Positions 16,775 to 26,500 of a stretch of DNA of 64,000 bases are shown here, one piece after another. The notes beneath the pieces were generated by a model. That model worked only from the letters and a program-made list of their open reading frames with translations. It did not search any database and was not told where the DNA came from. Each line of letters starts with the position of its first letter. The first letter of the stretch is position 1. The DNA comes from Bradyrhizobium sp. Ghvi (GTDB taxonomy: Bacteria; Pseudomonadota; Alphaproteobacteria; Rhizobiales; Xanthobacteraceae): assembly GCF_900115265.1 (NCBI RefSeq), contig NZ_FOVU01000001.1, positions 248,001-312,000 of the forward strand, given 5' to 3'. The translations under genes were made by a program, and so were the position numbers.

Positions 16775-19579
16775 ATGGATGCCCCCCGCAAGACACCGTT
16801 CGATCCCTCAATCGCAGTCTCGCCGAACAATCCCTGCCCGTTCCTGCGTGGTCTCGTCGGCGAAGGCTTCGTCGACGGCGGCACCGTCCCGCTCCGGACG
16901 TTGTCGCAGACCATCGCAAATGCAAGCGGCGAGACCGGGCTGAAGAAGACCTCGGCTCGCATCCAGGTCCGCGGCGTCGCGCTGATCGCGAACGGCGCCT
17001 GTCACATCTTGCAAAGCATATTCTGGGGCGCACAGCTCAATCGCTTGCGCGGCGGGCCGCTCGACAAGCTCGGCGCCGGCTCGCGCATCCTCGGCGTCGA
17101 CGGAAAGGTCAACGAGGACGAGATCTCCCGGCTCGCCGGTTTCGGCGGCACCTTTGTCGATCCGGACGGCGGCACCGAGATCGGGCTCAACGCCTCGCAA
17201 ATCCAGACCTTCATGAACGACAACCTCAAGCGCGCCGGCAACCAGGCGCGCTGGTACTACCCGATCCTGATGAAGTTCGAATGGCCGGTCCTGCTCAAGA
17301 TCATGGGCAAGGGTCAGGGTGATGACCGCTATCTCAGCGTGGCCGAGGTGAGGACATTGTTCAACGAGCGCAAGTTCCCTGACAGGATCACCCAGCGGGT
17401 GGTCAGCCAGCCGGTCACCCCGCCCTCGCTGATCTTGCGCGCAGGCAGCGGCTTTGTCGCCGCGCTGCTGCTATTGGGCATCGTGGCGCTGCGCTTTCCA
17501 GATCAATTCCAGCCGATGCTGCCCCATGTCATCGGCCAGTTCCTGGCCCCGCCGTTGCCGAAGCTTGTCGAGCCCCGCGCCGCGTACTGGCTCGAGCAGA
17601 ACTGGGCGCTCGAGGACCGGCACTGGTTTCATCACGCCAGCCAGGGCACCGCGACCTTCCCGGTGCCGTACAGCTGGTTCATGGCGCTCGAGCAGCCGCG
17701 GCTGCATTTCTTCGCCAAGCCCGGGATGCTGCACGACAGCGACCATCTGCAGCGCTTCGGCTTCATCCCGAGCCCGCAGACGATCAACACCGATGACGCC
17801 ACGTTGCGCCGGTTCGGCTATGCGAACGTCTACGACAAGACCAGGCCGGTGCCGGCGCGGTTGTGGGATCCACCGGTCAACTGGGGTCGGCAGGCCGAAA
17901 ACGTCGACGGCCTGCCCGTCGGCTTTGCGCGCATGACCGGCGTGGCCGATCCTGTGACCGGCAAGATCGGCGAGGATCGGATCGGCCTCACCTGCGCCGC
18001 CTGCCACACCGGCCAGATCCACTACAAAGGCATCGACATCCGCTTCGACGGCGGCCCGGCGATGACTGATCTCAGGAAGCTCGAGATCACGACCGGCCTG
18101 TCGATCGCCTACACGCTGGTCGTGCCCGGCCGCTTCACGCGCTTCGCCGACCGTGTGCTCGGCCCCTCCGCCAGCGATGCCGACCGCGATGCGCTGAAGC
18201 AGAAGCTGAGTGCGATCGGCACATTCCTGAAAGACTGGGAAACGACCTACGACAAGACGATCGCGGGCAAGACCAGGTTCAACGAGAAGACGAAGCGCGA
18301 AGAGCAGCAGCAGGACACGGAAGAAGGATATGGTCGCCTCGACGCGCTCAACCGCATCGGCAACCAGGTCTTCTCCCAGGACATGACGCTCAGTGGCCTC
18401 AGCGGCTTCGAGAAGAATCTGCACGCCAAGGACGCGCCGGTCAGCTTCCCGCCGATCTGGACCATTCCTTGGCTGAAATTCGCGCAATATGACGCGTCCA
18501 TCGAGCAACCGCTGATCCGCAACGCCGGCGAAGCGCTGGGCGTGACTGCACTGCTGAATCTGTCCAACGATACGCCGAAGGACGCCCTGTTCCGCTCGTC
18601 GATGGACATCAAGAATCTGAACTGGATCGAGGACCTGCTGAAGGGATCGGCGCCCTATCCGAAAAAGCAGCTCTCCGGCCTGACATCGCCGAAATGGCCA
18701 TCGGACATCTTCGGCGACGCGGCGTGGAAGATTGATGGCGAGCGCGTCAAACGCGGCCGCAAGCTCTATGCGGAGATCTGCGTCGAATGCCATCTCGGTC
18801 CGGTCAACGATCCCGTGTTCGACAGCGAATTTCCGGACCAGAGCATCTGGTCTTCGTCACGGTGGGAAACCATCGGCAACGACAAATTCCTGAACGAGGT
18901 CCAGAAAAGCGCCAAAGGTATGGGAACGGACCCGGCTCAGGCCAGCATATTGGCGACGCGGACGGTTCAGGTGCCGGGCTTCCTCAAGCTCGACCCCACG
19001 CAGAATCTCAATGCCTGGTGGGGCTGCAGTCTGCCGGATATTTCTTCGACCGACATGCCGTACGCACTCGGCCTGATGGTGCTCGTCGACATCGTCAGCC
19101 GCAAGGCGATGGACGATGCCAAGATCGATCCCAAGGTTCAGCAGGCCTGGTGGGGTGCGCGCAAGAACTGCCCCAATCCCGGTCCGCAACCGCCGGACAA
19201 GCAGGAGAAGGGGCCCTGGTATCGCGCGCGCCCGCTCAACGGCGTCTGGGCCACCGCGCCGTACCTGCACAACGGATCGGTCCCCTCGCTCTACTGGATG
19301 CTGAGCCCCGCGGCCGAGCGCCCCAAATCGTTCTGCATGGGTGGCGATCGCGACTACGATCCGAAGCAGGTCGGCTTCGCGGTCACCGACGGCGAGAGCT
19401 GCAAGACCGGGCAGTCGCGCTTCTCGACGCTGGCGTCCGATGGCACCGAGCTGTTCGGCAACAGCAATGCCGGCCACTCGTTCGATGGCACGCCGGGTCC
19501 CGGCAAGGACGGCACCATCGGCCGCGTGCTCAGGGAGCAAGAGCGCTACGATTTGATCGAGTATTTGAAGACGCTGTGA
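16775..19579 (+). CDS. Large di-haem cytochrome c protein, RoxA/peroxidase-like
   Basis: 934 residues from the ATG at 16775. Two haem-c motifs are present: C407-A-A-C-H411 and C669-V-E-C-H673. The order and surrounding sequence (GLTCAACHTGQI, then RKLYAEICVECHLG, then PYLHNGSVPSLYWML near residue 830) resemble the RoxA-like family of di-haem proteins related to bacterial cytochrome c peroxidases and the rubber oxygenase RoxA. The first 230 residues lack haem motifs and contain an acidic, EF-hand-like DGKVNEDEI. One hydrophobic segment near residues 235-255 may be a membrane anchor that places the haem part in the periplasm. The substrate is unknown. Confidence 0.75.
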   Translation: MDAPRKTPFDPSIAVSPNNPCPFLRGLVGEGFVDGGTVPLRTLSQTIANASGETGLKKTSARIQVRGVALIANGACHILQSIFWGAQLNRLRGGPLDKLGAGSRILGVDGKVNEDEISRLAGFGGTFVDPDGGTEIGLNASQIQTFMNDNLKRAGNQARWYYPILMKFEWPVLLKIMGKGQGDDRYLSVAEVRTLFNERKFPDRITQRVVSQPVTPPSLILRAGSGFVAALLLLGIVALRFPDQFQPMLPHVIGQFLAPPLPKLVEPRAAYWLEQNWALEDRHWFHHASQGTATFPVPYSWFMALEQPRLHFFAKPGMLHDSDHLQRFGFIPSPQTINTDDATLRRFGYANVYDKTRPVPARLWDPPVNWGRQAENVDGLPVGFARMTGVADPVTGKIGEDRIGLTCAACHTGQIHYKGIDIRFDGGPAMTDLRKLEITTGLSIAYTLVVPGRFTRFADRVLGPSASDADRDALKQKLSAIGTFLKDWETTYDKTIAGKTRFNEKTKREEQQQDTEEGYGRLDALNRIGNQVFSQDMTLSGLSGFEKNLHAKDAPVSFPPIWTIPWLKFAQYDASIEQPLIRNAGEALGVTALLNLSNDTPKDALFRSSMDIKNLNWIEDLLKGSAPYPKKQLSGLTSPKWPSDIFGDAAWKIDGERVKRGRKLYAEICVECHLGPVNDPVFDSEFPDQSIWSSSRWETIGNDKFLNEVQKSAKGMGTDPAQASILATRTVQVPGFLKLDPTQNLNAWWGCSLPDISSTDMPYALGLMVLVDIVSRKAMDDAKIDPKVQQAWWGARKNCPNPGPQPPDKQEKGPWYRARPLNGVWATAPYLHNGSVPSLYWMLSPAAERPKSFCMGGDRDYDPKQVGFAVTDGESCKTGQSRFSTLASDGTELFGNSNAGHSFDGTPGPGKDGTIGRVLREQERYDLIEYLKTL

Positions 19580-19632
19580 GTCGTCTTTTTAGCTCGCCCC
19601 GCGCGCGGGGAGAGGCCAGAATGCATCCACGC

Positions 19633-19699
19633 CGTCATTGCGAGGAGCCCGCGACAAAATTGCGAAGCAATTTTGCGCTGGTGCGACGAAGCAATGACC
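19633..19699. repeat. Intergenic palindrome, family 3 (copy A)
   Basis: CGTCATTGCGAGGAGCC on the left and GACGAAGCAATGAC on the right enclose an inner GCGAAGCAATTTTGC. The same family recurs at 28341-28427. It lies between two convergent genes. Immediately before it, GCCCCGCGCGCGGGGAG at 19595-19612 forms a further small hairpin. Confidence 0.8.
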
Positions 19700-19752
19700 G
19701 AGAATGAGGACACTCCGCGCGTCCAACTCGCACCGCCTTCGCGAATTCATCC

Positions 19753-20700
19753 TCACTTGAACAGCGGCGTGCCCGGCACGAACGCGTCGAATGCGGCCCA
19801 GAACTGGGAGCGGTAGCGGTCCTGCTCTTGCAGGATCTCGTGCTTCGAGCCGGCGATCACGAGGTGGGAGCCGGCGCGCAAATGATAGGCGAACTCCTCG
19901 ATCGCGGCAGTGGAAACGACCGTGTCGTTGGAGGCCGCCAGCATCAGGATCGGCTGGCGGATCTCGGAGGGGTAGTTCATGCCCTTGAAAGTGTGCATGG
20001 CGCGGAAGGCCGTGTCGGCCCAGGCAACCGTCGGTGATGCCAGGCCGAGCGTCGGGTCCTCCTCCAGGATCGCGGCGTTGCGGGCATAGCGCACGGGATC
20101 GCTGGTCAGGGGATTGTTGATGAAGGGAGACAGCCCGGTGAGCTGGTCACTGCCACCGGGCACGTAACCACCGCCCCGCCCCAGCATCCGCATCGTCTTC
20201 AACAGCGCCCGCACCGGAAACGATGTGGCGCGACCGGGCAAATCGATCATCGGCGCGGTCAGCACCATGCGGTCGAACCAGCGCTTGCCCGCATGCGCGA
20301 GGCGCAACAGCACCGCGCCGCCCATGGAATGGGCCAGCGCGAAGAACGGCGGCGGACAATCCGGCAGCACCACCTGCTGAACGAAGGTCTCCACGTCGAT
20401 CTCGTAATCGGCGAAGTTGCGCACATAGCCCTTGCGCGGGTCGCGCAGGCGACGCGCGGAATGGCCCTGCCCGCGCCAGTCGATCATCGCCACCGCAAAA
20501 CCGCGGTCGCGCAGATCGCGCACGGTCTCGAAATATTTCTCGATCTGCTCGCTGCGCCCGGTAAAGACGCAAACGGTCCCCTTGCGGTTCGCCGGCGGCG
20601 CCCAGCGCGCGAACCGCAGCTCGACACCATCGGGCGTCTTGATGGTGCCGCTGACGACGTCTTCGGGAACGGGATTGGACGGAATCGAGACCAGCGTCAT
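19753..20700 (-). CDS. Alpha/beta hydrolase, lysophospholipase/monoacylglycerol-lipase type
   Basis: 315 residues from the ATG at 20700. Family signatures: RWAPPANRKGTVCVFTGRSEQIEKYFE near the start (residues about 28-55), IDWRGQGHS, and the nucleophile elbow AHSMGG. A catalytic His is likely in AGSKHEIL. Members of this PldB-like group act on lysophospholipids or monoacylglycerols in the cytoplasm. It is divergent from the hsp20 gene, and the sigma32-like promoter of hsp20 overlaps the region upstream of its start. Confidence 0.82.
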   Translation of the reverse strand: MTLVSIPSNPVPEDVVSGTIKTPDGVELRFARWAPPANRKGTVCVFTGRSEQIEKYFETVRDLRDRGFAVAMIDWRGQGHSARRLRDPRKGYVRNFADYEIDVETFVQQVVLPDCPPPFFALAHSMGGAVLLRLAHAGKRWFDRMVLTAPMIDLPGRATSFPVRALLKTMRMLGRGGGYVPGGSDQLTGLSPFINNPLTSDPVRYARNAAILEEDPTLGLASPTVAWADTAFRAMHTFKGMNYPSEIRQPILMLAASNDTVVSTAAIEEFAYHLRAGSHLVIAGSKHEILQEQDRYRSQFWAAFDAFVPGTPLFK

Positions 20701-20772
20701 GATTGGACGTGCTTGGGCGCAAGTGCTGCAAATCAAGGGGCGGGAGCGCCGAAAAGGCGCCATTGCCGCCCT

Positions 20773-20800
20773 CTTGAACGCCGTCTGGACCCACCCATAT
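20773..20800 (+). promoter_or_regulatory. Sigma32 (RpoH)-type promoter of hsp20
   Basis: CTTGAA (20773-20778) and CCCATAT (20794-20800) are 15 bases apart, a good fit to the heat-shock consensus CTTGAA-N13-17-CCCATnT. Transcription would start near 20807, giving a leader of about 113 bases. Confidence 0.75.
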
Positions 20801-20806
20801 CATCTC

Positions 20807-20919
20807 AGTGCAGGCCGCTACCAGTGTTTCGGGACCGGAACATCAGGCTGCACACAGACTATAGCCCGGCCCGATTGGCGGGCGGGTTACCCAACAGTCG
20901 CTCAATGGAGGACTTGACC
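20807..20919 (+). promoter_or_regulatory. ROSE-type RNA thermometer in the hsp20 leader
   Basis: The 113-base leader ends with TCGCTCAATGGAGGA (20898-20912). This matches the conserved ROSE element, in which U(U/C)GCU pairs imperfectly with the Shine-Dalgarno sequence GGAGGA and melts on heat shock. Upstream, CCCGGCCCG and CGGGCGGG (20866-20886) form a strong hairpin, as in known ROSE leaders of rhizobial small heat-shock genes. Confidence 0.8.
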
Positions 20920-21381
20920 ATGCGTACCTACGACCTCACCCCGTTCTATCGTTCCACCGTCGGCTTCGACCGTCTCTTCAGCCTGCTCGACCAGGCAAGT
21001 TCGGATGGCAGCCCCGGTTATCCCCCCTACAACATCGAGCGCACCGGCGAGAACGCCTACCGCATCACCGTCGCGGTCTCGGGCTTTGCCAAGGATGAGC
21101 TCTCCATCGTCGCGAAGGAAAACACGCTGACGATCAAGGGCGAGAAAGTCGCCAACGAAAACTCGAAATCCGAAGTGCTCTATCGCGGCATCGCCGCCCG
21201 CGCCTTCGAGCGCGCCTTCCAGCTTGCCGACTTCGTGCAGGTGAAGGACGCCTCGCTCGAGAACGGCCTGCTTCATGTCGACCTCGTCCGCGAGATTCCC
21301 GAAGCCAAGAAGCCGCGCCAGATCGCGATCAACAGCGGCGCTGCTAAGGCCCAGGTGATCGAGAACTCGGTCGCCGCCTAA
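20920..21381 (+). CDS. Small heat-shock protein, Hsp20 family
   Basis: 153 residues from the ATG at 20920, 7 bases after GGAGGA. It has an alpha-crystallin domain (about 35-130) starting YPPYNIERTGENAYRITVAVSGF, the beta-strand SIVAKENTLTIKGEK, and the C-terminal anchor KKPRQIAI containing the I-x-I motif. These ATP-independent chaperones hold unfolding proteins during heat stress in the cytoplasm. Expression is predicted to depend on RpoH and on a ROSE thermometer. A strong terminator follows directly, so it is monocistronic. Confidence 0.95.
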   Translation: MRTYDLTPFYRSTVGFDRLFSLLDQASSDGSPGYPPYNIERTGENAYRITVAVSGFAKDELSIVAKENTLTIKGEKVANENSKSEVLYRGIAARAFERAFQLADFVQVKDASLENGLLHVDLVREIPEAKKPRQIAINSGAAKAQVIENSVAA

Positions 21382-21406
21382 GCCGCGCATCGACTTTCAA
21401 GCTGCG

Positions 21407-21440
21407 AAAACGCCCCGGTGCCCCGGGGCGTTTTTATTTT
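21407..21440 (+). terminator. Terminator of hsp20
   Basis: CGCCCCGG (21411-21418) pairs with CCGGGGCG (21423-21430) around TGCC, followed by TTTTTATTTT. This is a strong intrinsic terminator; the A-run before it allows bidirectional action. Confidence 0.93.
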
Positions 21441-21529
21441 GCACCGCATCACAGAGCGGTGAGAACGCGTAACGCTGCGGCCTCACGCTCCGTCCTTTGG
21501 ACATCGCAGCCAAAACAAGACGGAGAACG

Positions 21530-22303
21530 ATGATGACTTTCTGGCGCAGCCTTTTCGTCGCCGCGAGCCTGCTGGCGGCTCCCGTCAGCCTTGCCCATGC
21601 ACAGACCCCGCAGTCCGTGAAGGCCAAGAACGTCGTGCTGGTGCACGGCGCCTGGGCCGACGGCTCGAGCTGGTCGGAGGTGATCCCGATCCTCCAGGCC
21701 GCCGGGCTCAACGTCACCGCCGTGCAGAATCCGCTGGGGTCGCTCGCCGAGTCGGTCGAGGCGACCAAGCGTGTGCTCGCCGAGCAGGATGGTCCGACTG
21801 TGCTGGCCGCGCATTCCTGGGGCGGCACCGTGATCAGCCAGGTCGGCACCGACCCGAAGGTCACCGGCCTCGTCTACGTCGCCGCGCGCGCCCCCGATGC
21901 CAATGAGGATTTCATCGCGCTCTCGAAGCAGTTTCCCGCCGGCCCTGCGCGCGCCGGCATCGTCGAGCGCAACGGCACTACCAAACTGTCCGAAGACGCC
22001 TTCCTGAAATATTTCGCCAACGGCGTTGCGCCGGAACGCGCGAAGGAGCTCTATGCCGTGCAATGGCCGACGGCCGCCTCGATCTTCGCCGGCCGCACCA
22101 CCGAAGCCGCCTGGCATACGAAGCCGAGCTGGTATGCGGTGTCGAAGAACGACGGCACCATCAACCCCGATTTCGAACGCTTCCTCGCCAAGCGTATGAG
22201 CGCGACCACGATCGAACTCGACGCCGGCCACCTCTCGCTGGTGTCGCATCCGAAAGAGGTGGCGAATCTGATCCTGGAGGCGGCGGGGCATCCGCGCAGC
22301 TGA
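21530..22303 (+). CDS. Exported alpha/beta hydrolase (RsbQ/salicylate esterase-like)
   Basis: 257 residues from the ATG at 21530 (or the next codon, 21533), preceded by a GGAGAA-type site. A signal peptide (about residues 1-24, ending AHAQ) indicates the periplasm. The start VVLVHGAWADGSSW, the nucleophile elbow AHSWGG and the catalytic His in DAGHLSL are typical of the plant methyl-salicylate-esterase-like and RsbQ-related hydrolases. The triad appears complete, unlike the hydrolase-fold protein at 951. Substrate unknown. A terminator follows it. Confidence 0.87.
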   Translation: MMTFWRSLFVAASLLAAPVSLAHAQTPQSVKAKNVVLVHGAWADGSSWSEVIPILQAAGLNVTAVQNPLGSLAESVEATKRVLAEQDGPTVLAAHSWGGTVISQVGTDPKVTGLVYVAARAPDANEDFIALSKQFPAGPARAGIVERNGTTKLSEDAFLKYFANGVAPERAKELYAVQWPTAASIFAGRTTEAAWHTKPSWYAVSKNDGTINPDFERFLAKRMSATTIELDAGHLSLVSHPKEVANLILEAAGHPRS

Positions 22304-22324
22304 GGCATTGCCTCTGGTGCCAGC

Positions 22325-22350
22325 GCGCCCGAGCTCTTCGGGCGCTTTTT
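22325..22350 (+). terminator. Terminator after the exported hydrolase
   Basis: GCGCCCGA (22325-22332) pairs with TCGGGCGC (22338-22345), followed by five T residues. It also lies just beyond the stop of the converging proline-rich gene. Confidence 0.85.
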
Positions 22351-22360
22351 GCACGTCAAC

Positions 22361-23104
22361 CTAATCCAGCCCTTGCACTGCCGGCATCTCCTGTGTCGGC
22401 AAAATGGCTGAAGCCGGCTTGGCCTGGCCCACGGTCGGAGCAGTGGCGAGCGGCGCGGCCTCGGCGGGTTTTGCTTGTATGGCGGCGGTCTGCTGCGCGG
22501 GCTGAGCTTGCGTCGGCTGTTCCGCGGGCTTCGCAGCCGCCACCGGCGTCCCGGCGCGCGGCGGAGCCGCCTTCGGAAGCGGCACGGTACGGCTGGCGAC
22601 GTGCGGGATCGACGCCGGCGGGCGCGGCGGGCCGCTGCGGACCATGGTCGGCGGCGGCAGCGCGGTTTGCGGCTCGTAAGGCCCAACCGCCGGCTCCTCA
22701 TAGGTGGGGGTCATGCCATAGGCGTCGGCGGCCGGCATGAAACGGATGATCCGGCCGTCGCGGGCGTCGATTACGAGCCGGCCATCGTCGCCGCGGCGGT
22801 CGATCACCGCGATGGTGTAGACGGCGCCGCGCAGGCGCGGGATACCGAGCGGCGAGAAACCATTGTCGCGCAGCACCGCGTAGACCTCGGTAGCCGGCAG
22901 CAGGGCCGGCGCCGGACCACGCTCCTCATAACCATAGCCGTAACGCGGCTGCGGCGCGGCTTCCGGCGCGATAAAGGGCCCCTCGAAATCCGACACCGCA
23001 ATATAGGCCCCTCCGGAAATACCACTGGCCGGAACTTGTGCCTGAGCAGCGGTTGCAGCCAGCGCCAGCGTGGCCGCGGCCACACATTCTGTGAAAAACT
23101 TCAT
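22361..23104 (-). CDS. Exported proline/alanine-rich protein of unknown function
   Basis: 247 residues from the ATG at 23104 (23113 also possible), with a signal peptide to about residue 23. After a Gly/Tyr-rich stretch comes a folded part (about 75-125) containing EVYAVLRDNGFSPLGIPRLRG and DARDGRIIRFMP, which resembles a PepSY-like small domain. The last 110 residues are almost only Pro, Ala, Gln, Thr and Lys (low complexity) and are probably extended in the periplasm. No enzyme motif is visible. It is divergent from gltB, 490 bases away. Confidence 0.75.
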   Translation of the reverse strand: MKFFTECVAAATLALAATAAQAQVPASGISGGAYIAVSDFEGPFIAPEAAPQPRYGYGYEERGPAPALLPATEVYAVLRDNGFSPLGIPRLRGAVYTIAVIDRRGDDGRLVIDARDGRIIRFMPAADAYGMTPTYEEPAVGPYEPQTALPPPTMVRSGPPRPPASIPHVASRTVPLPKAAPPRAGTPVAAAKPAEQPTQAQPAQQTAAIQAKPAEAAPLATAPTVGQAKPASAILPTQEMPAVQGLD

Positions 23105-23595
23105 GGTCGACACGCTCCTGTCAGGCCCCCAAGTGATCCGCGCCCTTTCGCTTCGTGCGGCGTGGCGCGCCGTTCGAAGGGCTGATCCGAAGCTTCATTC
23201 GGGATTTCGGCGCCGCTTGGGCCGGATCGCGGCGCGTTTGCTCCAAAACCGGGGCCGCGCAACTTTCGGAAAGCGATTGATTGACATATCGGGAATCGCG
23301 ACTTCCGCACGCTTGTGTGCTAGACAAAAATTTGGCAAGGTGATGGTTAGGACAGGAAAGCTGTCTCAATTTTGCTTGCAGTTCCGGCATGGGGATTGCA
23401 GCGAAAACCGGCGCTTTCGAGCGCCATAAGGCAACAGGCAAAGCCGTTCTCGGGGACGAAGAACGCCTTGGCCTGAATTTAAGAAAATGCGGCTCGCAAC
23501 GGACGAGCGGTGACCCAGAGGCGGGTGCCGCGGAACGCCCAAGGTGCGCCGAAGATGGCGGTGAGGCAGCTTGCCGCATGGAGAGGATTGGAACA
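23105..23595. other. Region between the exported protein and gltB
   Basis: About 490 bases. An open frame in phase with gltB runs back to 23389, but it lacks the character of GltB proteins; the better start is the ATG at 23596. The region should hold promoters in both directions; a TTGACA at 23280 has no clear -10 partner. I see no riboswitch or palindrome of note. Confidence 0.4.
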
Positions 23596-26500
23596 ATGAA
23601 CGGGTCGCAATTCGAGCGCGCAAACATCGTGGCAGAAGAGCTGTCGGCGACGGTCGCCTCGAAAACGGCCGATCCGATCCAGGAGCACAATTCGCGCCCC
23701 AAAGCAGAGGGCCTGTACGATCCGAGCCTGGAAAAGGATTCCTGCGGCGTCGGCTTCATCGCCAATATCAAGGGCAACAAATCCCACGAGATCGTCTCGG
23801 ACGCGCTGAGCATCCTGTGCAATCTCGAGCATCGCGGCGCCGTCGGCGCCGACCCGCGCGCCGGTGACGGCGCCGGCATCCTGGTGCAGATCCCGCATGC
23901 CTTCTTCAGCCGCAAGGCCAAGGAGCTCGGCTTCGCGCTGCCCGCCCCCGGCGAATACGCCATCGGTGCGCTGTTCATGCCGCGCGACACCGCCTGGCGC
24001 AACGTCATCAAGAGCATCATCGCCGACCAGATCAAGGACGAGGGGCTGACCCTGCTCGGCTGGCGCGACGTGCCGACCGACAATTCCTCGCTCGGCGTCA
24101 CCGTGAAGCCGACCGAGCCCGCCTGCATGCAGGTGTTCATCGGCCGCAACGGCACCGCCAAGAGCGAGGACGAGTTCGAGCGCCGGCTCTACATCCTGCG
24201 CAAGTCGATCTCGCAGGCCATCTATCAGCGCCGCGACCGCGGTCTTGCCGGCTATTACCCCTGCTCGATGTCCTGCCGCACCGTGATCTACAAGGGCATG
24301 TTCCTCGCTGACCAGCTCGGCAAGTACTATCCCGATCTGCACGAGAAGGATTTCGAGAGCGCGCTCGCGCTGGTTCACCAGCGCTTCTCGACCAATACCT
24401 TCCCGGCGTGGTCGCTGGCGCATCCCTATCGCATGATCGCCCACAACGGCGAGATCAACACGCTGCGCGGCAACACCAACTGGATGGCGGCGCGGCAGGC
24501 CTCGGTGAGCTCCGAGCTCTACGGCAAGGACATCAATCGGCTGTGGCCGATCTCGTACGAGGGCCAGTCGGACACCGCGTGCTTCGACAACGCGCTCGAA
24601 TTCCTGGTGCAGGGCGGCTACTCGCTGCCGCACGCCGTCATGATGATGATTCCGGAAGCGTGGGCCGGCAATCCCCTCATGGACGAGAAGCGCCGCGCCT
24701 TCTACGAATATCACGCCGCGCTGATGGAGCCGTGGGACGGCCCCGCCGCGATCGCCTTCACCGACGGCCGCCAGATCGGCGCCACGCTCGACCGCAACGG
24801 CCTCAGGCCCGCACGCTACCTCGTGACCAAGGACGACCGCATCGTGATGGCGTCCGAAATGGGCGTGCTGACGATCCCCGAGGACCAGATCATCACCAAG
24901 TGGCGCCTGCAGCCCGGCAAGATGCTGCTGGTCGACCTCGAACAGGGCCGCCTGATTCCGGACGACGAGATCAAGGCCGAACTCGCCAAGAGCCATCCCT
25001 ACAAGGAGTGGCTGGAGCGGACGCAGATCGTCTTGGAAGAGCTGCCGAAGGTGCCGACCACGGGCGTGCGCTCCAACCTGTCGCTGCTCGATCGCCAGCA
25101 GGCGTTCGGCTACAGCCAGGAAGACATCGCGATCCTGATGACGCCGATGGCGGCCACCGGCGAGGAAGCCGCGGGCTCGATGGGCAACGACACGCCGATT
25201 TCGGCGCTGTCGGACAAGGCCAAGCCGCTGTTCACCTACTTCAAGCAGAACTTTGCGCAGGTCACCAATCCGCCGATCGACCCGATCCGCGAGGAGCTGG
25301 TGATGAGCCTCGTCTCCATCATCGGACCGCGGCCGAACCTGTTCGACCTGCAGGGCATGGCGACCACCAAGCGCCTGGAAGCGCGCCAGCCGATCCTGAC
25401 CGACGCCGATCTCGAAAAGATCCGCTCGATCTCGGACGTGGCCGACACGCACTTCAAGTCGCGCACGCTGGACACCACCTTCCACGCCGGTCTCGGCGCG
25501 GCCGGCATGGACCAGGTGCTCGATGAGCTCTGCGCGCGCGCCGAGAGCGCGGTGCGCGAGGGCGTCAACATTATCATCCTGTCCGACCGCATGGTCGGCG
25601 CCGACCGCGTGCCGATCCCCTCGCTGCTGGCCTGCGCCGCCGTGCACCATCACCTGATCCGCACGGGCCTGCGCACTTCGGTCGGACTCGTCGTCGAATC
25701 CGGCGAGCCGCGCGAAGTGCATCACTTCGCCTGCCTCGCCGGCTACGGCGCCGAAGCGATCAATCCTTATCTCGCGTTCGAGACCATCATCGCGATGAAG
25801 GACCGCCTGCCCGGCTCGCTCGACGACTACGAGATCGTCAAGCGCTACATCAAGTCGATCGGCAAGGGCCTTTTGAAGGTGATGTCCAAGATGGGCATCT
25901 CGACCTACCAGTCCTATTGCGGCGCGCAGATCTTCGACGCGGTCGGCCTCAAGGCCGACTTCGTCGCAAAATTCTTCGCCGGCACGCATACCCGCGTCGA
26001 GGGCGTCGGCCTTGCCGAGATCGCGGAAGAAGCCGTGCGCCGCCATGCCGACGCGTTCGGCGAGGCGCTGGTCTACAAGAGCGCGCTCGATGTCGGCGGC
26101 GAATATGCCTATCGCAGCCGCGGCGAGGACCATGCCTGGACAGCCGAGTCGGTGTCGCTGCTCCAGCACGCCGCGCGCGGCAATTCGCAGGAGCGCTACC
26201 GCGCCTTCGCAAAGATCCTCAACGAGCAGTCGGAGCGCCTCTTGACGCTGCGCGGCCTGTTCCGGATCAAGAACGCGGAGGAAGAGAAGCGCAAGCCGAT
26301 CCCGATCGAGCAGGTCGAGCCGGCCAAGGACATCGTCAGACGCTTTGCCACCGGCGCGATGAGCTTCGGCTCGATCTCGCGCGAGGCGCACACGACGCTC
26401 GCGATCGCCATGAACCGGATCGGCGGCAAGTCGAACACCGGCGAAGGCGGCGAGGAAGCCGACCGCTTCAAGCCGATGCCGAACGGCGATTCCATGCGCT

